A stretch of 64,000 nt of DNA from Carboxylicivirga sp. M1479 (GTDB lineage: Bacteria; Bacteroidota; Bacteroidia; Bacteroidales; Marinilabiliaceae), in contig NZ_VKDE01000022.1 in the NCBI RefSeq assembly GCF_007097485.1, forward strand, positions 62,001 to 126,000, given 5' to 3'. The position numbers were made by a program, and so were the translations under genes. Each line of letters opens with the position of its first letter. The stretch's first letter is position 1. Shown here in pieces: positions 62,068-64,000 of this stretch. The notes under the pieces were generated by a model, which ran no database searches, was not told where the DNA came from, and saw only the letters and a list, made by a program, of their open reading frames with translations.

Positions 62068-63492
62068 TTAGTCTTTATCTACTTTTTTAAGCAAAGCTTT
62101 AACAGTAATTACCTCTAAATAGGTTGTTCCACCGCCAATTCCAAAACTACCACCTAAATAAGCTACCAAATCATCCTCAACAAGAACTTCTTTTTTCAAT
62201 AACTTCTTCAATGTTTTTTTCAGAATCTCTTTCTTAGAGCTACCATCTTCCATCAAACGTGGAGATACTCCATAAGAAAGTGCCAACTGACGACCTACAT
62301 TTTGATTGTAACACAAAGCGTAAACAGGAACTGCACCTCTAAAAGCCGCTAAATACCTAGCCGTTTTACCAGTTAAGCTATCAGTTAATACGGCTTTAAT
62401 GTCTAAATTTTTACTTGCACGCACTGCTGTGTCTGAAAGATAAGCTGTAATATCATTCGTATCTTGTAATACAGGAATATCGTAACGACTATCTTTTGAT
62501 GCTTCAACTTCTTTAGCAATTTTAGCCATTGTTTTAACAGCTTCAACTGGATAATTACCATAAGCAGTTTCACCACTTAACATGATGGCATCTGTACGGT
62601 AATAAATAGCATTAGCAACATCTGTAACTTCGGCACGCGTAGGTCGCGGATTTTTAATCATTGTGTGCAACATTTGCGTGGCAACAATTACAGGCTTTTT
62701 AGCTTCAACACACTTACGAATCATGCGACGTTGAATACCCGGAATTTTTTCTTGAGGTATTTCAATACCCAAGTCTCCGCGAGCAACCATAATACCGTGT
62801 ACATGTTCCAAGATTTCATCCAAGTTAGCAACACCTTCTTCATTTTCAATTTTAGCCACAATTTTCATTGGACTTTCCATCTCATTTAAGATTTGCTGTA
62901 CTTCAATAACATCTTCTTTATTACGTACAAAAGAGTGTGCTACAAAGTCAATGTTGTTTTGAGCGGCAAACTTAATAAAGTTACGATCTTTCTCAGTAAC
63001 AGACGGTAAACTCACTCGAACTCCTGGGATATTCACACTCTTGCGACTGCCTACAATACCATCATTTAACACTTTACATGTTAAATAATCATCTTCTTTG
63101 GCAGTAACTTCCATAGCCACTTCACCATCATCGATCAAAATTTGACCTCCAATAGGCATGTCTTTTACAAAGTGTTCATAGCTAACACAAATACACTCTT
63201 TAGATGATAAGCAATTGATATCACCTTTTACTTTTAAAACATCACCAGTTGTTAACTCAATGTCGTCTTCACATTTTGTCGTTCTGATTTCTGGTCCCTT
63301 CGTATCAATCAAGATTGCAATCTTGTCTGATACAGCTCTAACGTTAGTGATGACTTTAAGAACTCCTTCGTAATCCTGATGTGCAGTGTTTAAACGCACA
63401 ACGTTCATGCCGGATTTGTAAAGTTTTTTCAAAAAATCAACATCACAACTGCGATCCGAAATTGTAGCAACAATTTTGGTAAACTTCTTCAT
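62068..63492 (-). CDS. pyk: Pyruvate kinase
   Basis: The 474-residue enzyme converts PEP and ADP to pyruvate and ATP. The ATG at 63492 (MKKFTKIVATIS) was preferred over one at 63522 because it gives the normal family start. The barrel has SGMNVVRLNTAHQD, the active-site IDTKGPEIRT, VAKIENEEGVANLDEIL, MVARGDLGIEIPQEKIPGIQ (Mg/K-binding) and KPVIVATQMLHTMIKNPRPTRAEVTDVANAI. The C-terminal domain lacks any PEP-utiliser extension. Transcribed on its own with a strong terminator. Confidence 0.98.
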   Translation of the reverse strand: MKKFTKIVATISDRSCDVDFLKKLYKSGMNVVRLNTAHQDYEGVLKVITNVRAVSDKIAILIDTKGPEIRTTKCEDDIELTTGDVLKVKGDINCLSSKECICVSYEHFVKDMPIGGQILIDDGEVAMEVTAKEDDYLTCKVLNDGIVGSRKSVNIPGVRVSLPSVTEKDRNFIKFAAQNNIDFVAHSFVRNKEDVIEVQQILNEMESPMKIVAKIENEEGVANLDEILEHVHGIMVARGDLGIEIPQEKIPGIQRRMIRKCVEAKKPVIVATQMLHTMIKNPRPTRAEVTDVANAIYYRTDAIMLSGETAYGNYPVEAVKTMAKIAKEVEASKDSRYDIPVLQDTNDITAYLSDTAVRASKNLDIKAVLTDSLTGKTARYLAAFRGAVPVYALCYNQNVGRQLALSYGVSPRLMEDGSSKKEILKKTLKKLLKKEVLVEDDLVAYLGGSFGIGGGTTYLEVITVKALLKKVDKD

Positions 63493-63600
63493 AATCAAAT
63501 TTTTCTTGGTGGTATGCAACAATTAATATTATTCTAAATACAGCTCTTCCCCAACTGTATTCAGACTTTCATTATCTTATATTTAATGAGAGATTTTTTT

Positions 63601-64000
63601 TTACAAAGATCTTTTTAAAGCTTCTACTGCTAATCGATAAGAATTCAATCCAAATCCTGCAATAACTCCTTTACAAACAGCAGTTATAAATGATTTATGC
63701 CGAACTTTTTCTCGCTTATGTACATTACTGATGTGAACTTCAATAACCGGACTTTCAATACCTGCTATTGCATCTGCTATTGCCAATGAAGTATGCGTAT
63801 ATGCACCTGCATTTAGTACGATCCCATCAACCTTGTACCCCTCTGTATGAAGCTTATCAATTATTTCTCCCTCATGATTCGATTGAAAATAGGATAAATT
63901 GTCATCAGAAAACTCCGCTGTCAGCTGGTCGAAATAACTTTCAAAAGACGTATTTCCGTATATGGAAGTTTCTCGCTTGCCTAACAAATTAAGGTTCGGC
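63601..64000 (-). CDS. aroQ: 3-dehydroquinate dehydratase, type II (partial)
   Basis: The frame runs off the right edge of the window: reading inward from 64000, the codons give PNLNLLGKRETSIYG, the conserved start of type II dehydroquinases, so only about eight N-terminal residues are missing. Other motifs: catalytic Tyr in SIYG, SNHEGEIIDKLH, LNAGAYTHTSLAIADAI, EVHISNVHKREKVRHKSF and the closing GFGLNSYRLAVEAL. The enzyme performs step three of the shikimate pathway. The internal TTG at 63987 is not the start. Confidence 0.95.
   Translation of the reverse strand, partial: PNLNLLGKRETSIYGNTSFESYFDQLTAEFSDDNLSYFQSNHEGEIIDKLHTEGYKVDGIVLNAGAYTHTSLAIADAIAGIESPVIEVHISNVHKREKVRHKSFITAVCKGVIAGFGLNSYRLAVEALKRSL

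Noticed and set aside
1-64000. tRNA or rRNA genes
   Set aside because: No sequence with a recognisable T-loop (GGTTCGANTCC) and matching acceptor stem was seen in the gaps between genes.

Overview
The window looks like chromosomal DNA from a low-GC Bacteroidota, most likely a marine or anaerobic Bacteroidia such as Marinilabiliales; that placement is inference. The support is a type IX secretion C-terminal sorting domain, a SusC-type carboxypeptidase-regulatory segment, Bacteroidota-style promoter -7 boxes (TAnnTTTG), a ComEC without a zinc-binding MBL motif, and the DUF4139, DUF6249 and DUF493 proteins. No rRNA, tRNA, CRISPR array or transposase gene was recognised.

Layout. (1) 1-6.5 kb is repeat-rich and accessory. 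It holds a truncated outer-membrane protein gene, a strictly 21-bp-phased array of 12 CCCCWWGGGG palindromes, three REP-like hairpin elements, several unrecognised proteins and a MuiA/DUF4139 protein carrying an inserted SusC-like segment. (2) 6.8-27.5 kb is mostly housekeeping: an SLC12-type cation-chloride cotransporter, a DUF493 protein, a methyltransferase, a Nudix hydrolase, an esterase, an RhlE-like helicase, GNAT and DUF1456 proteins, a phospholipase D-like lipoprotein, mnmH-selD for selenouridine tRNA, an NMT1-domain histidine kinase, an ECF sigma operon, trkA and comEC. (3) 27.5-53.5 kb is a complete surface or exopolysaccharide locus. It encodes Wza-, Wzc-, Wzy- and Wzx-like proteins, GT2 and GT4 glycosyltransferases, a phosphoglycosyl transferase, acyl-transfer and hydrolase enzymes, a pectate-lyase-like protein, and an unusual number of ATP-driven ligases: two asparagine-synthase-like proteins, a NadE-like protein, two ATP-grasp proteins and an AMP-ligase with its own carrier protein. 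Most genes read on the minus strand; a three-gene block (37.6-41.1 kb) reads on the plus strand. (4) 53.7-56.6 kb is one large T9SS-secreted beta-helix protein with five InlB-like repeats. (5) 56.8-64 kb is core metabolism on the minus strand: aroQ (cut by the window edge), pyk, a dihydroorotate-dehydrogenase-like gene, ppdK, ruvX and def.

How the parts work together. The Wza/Wzc/Wzx/Wzy set assembles and exports a polysaccharide built by the glycosyltransferases. The ligase and carrier-protein genes suggest that the polymer, or its lipid-linked precursor, carries amide-linked or acyl substituents; this is the most interesting candidate system here. The pectate-lyase-like and SGNH proteins could trim or deacylate the same polymer. 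The second striking feature is the two-helical-turn phased palindrome array at 539-779, which no ordinary feature type explains.
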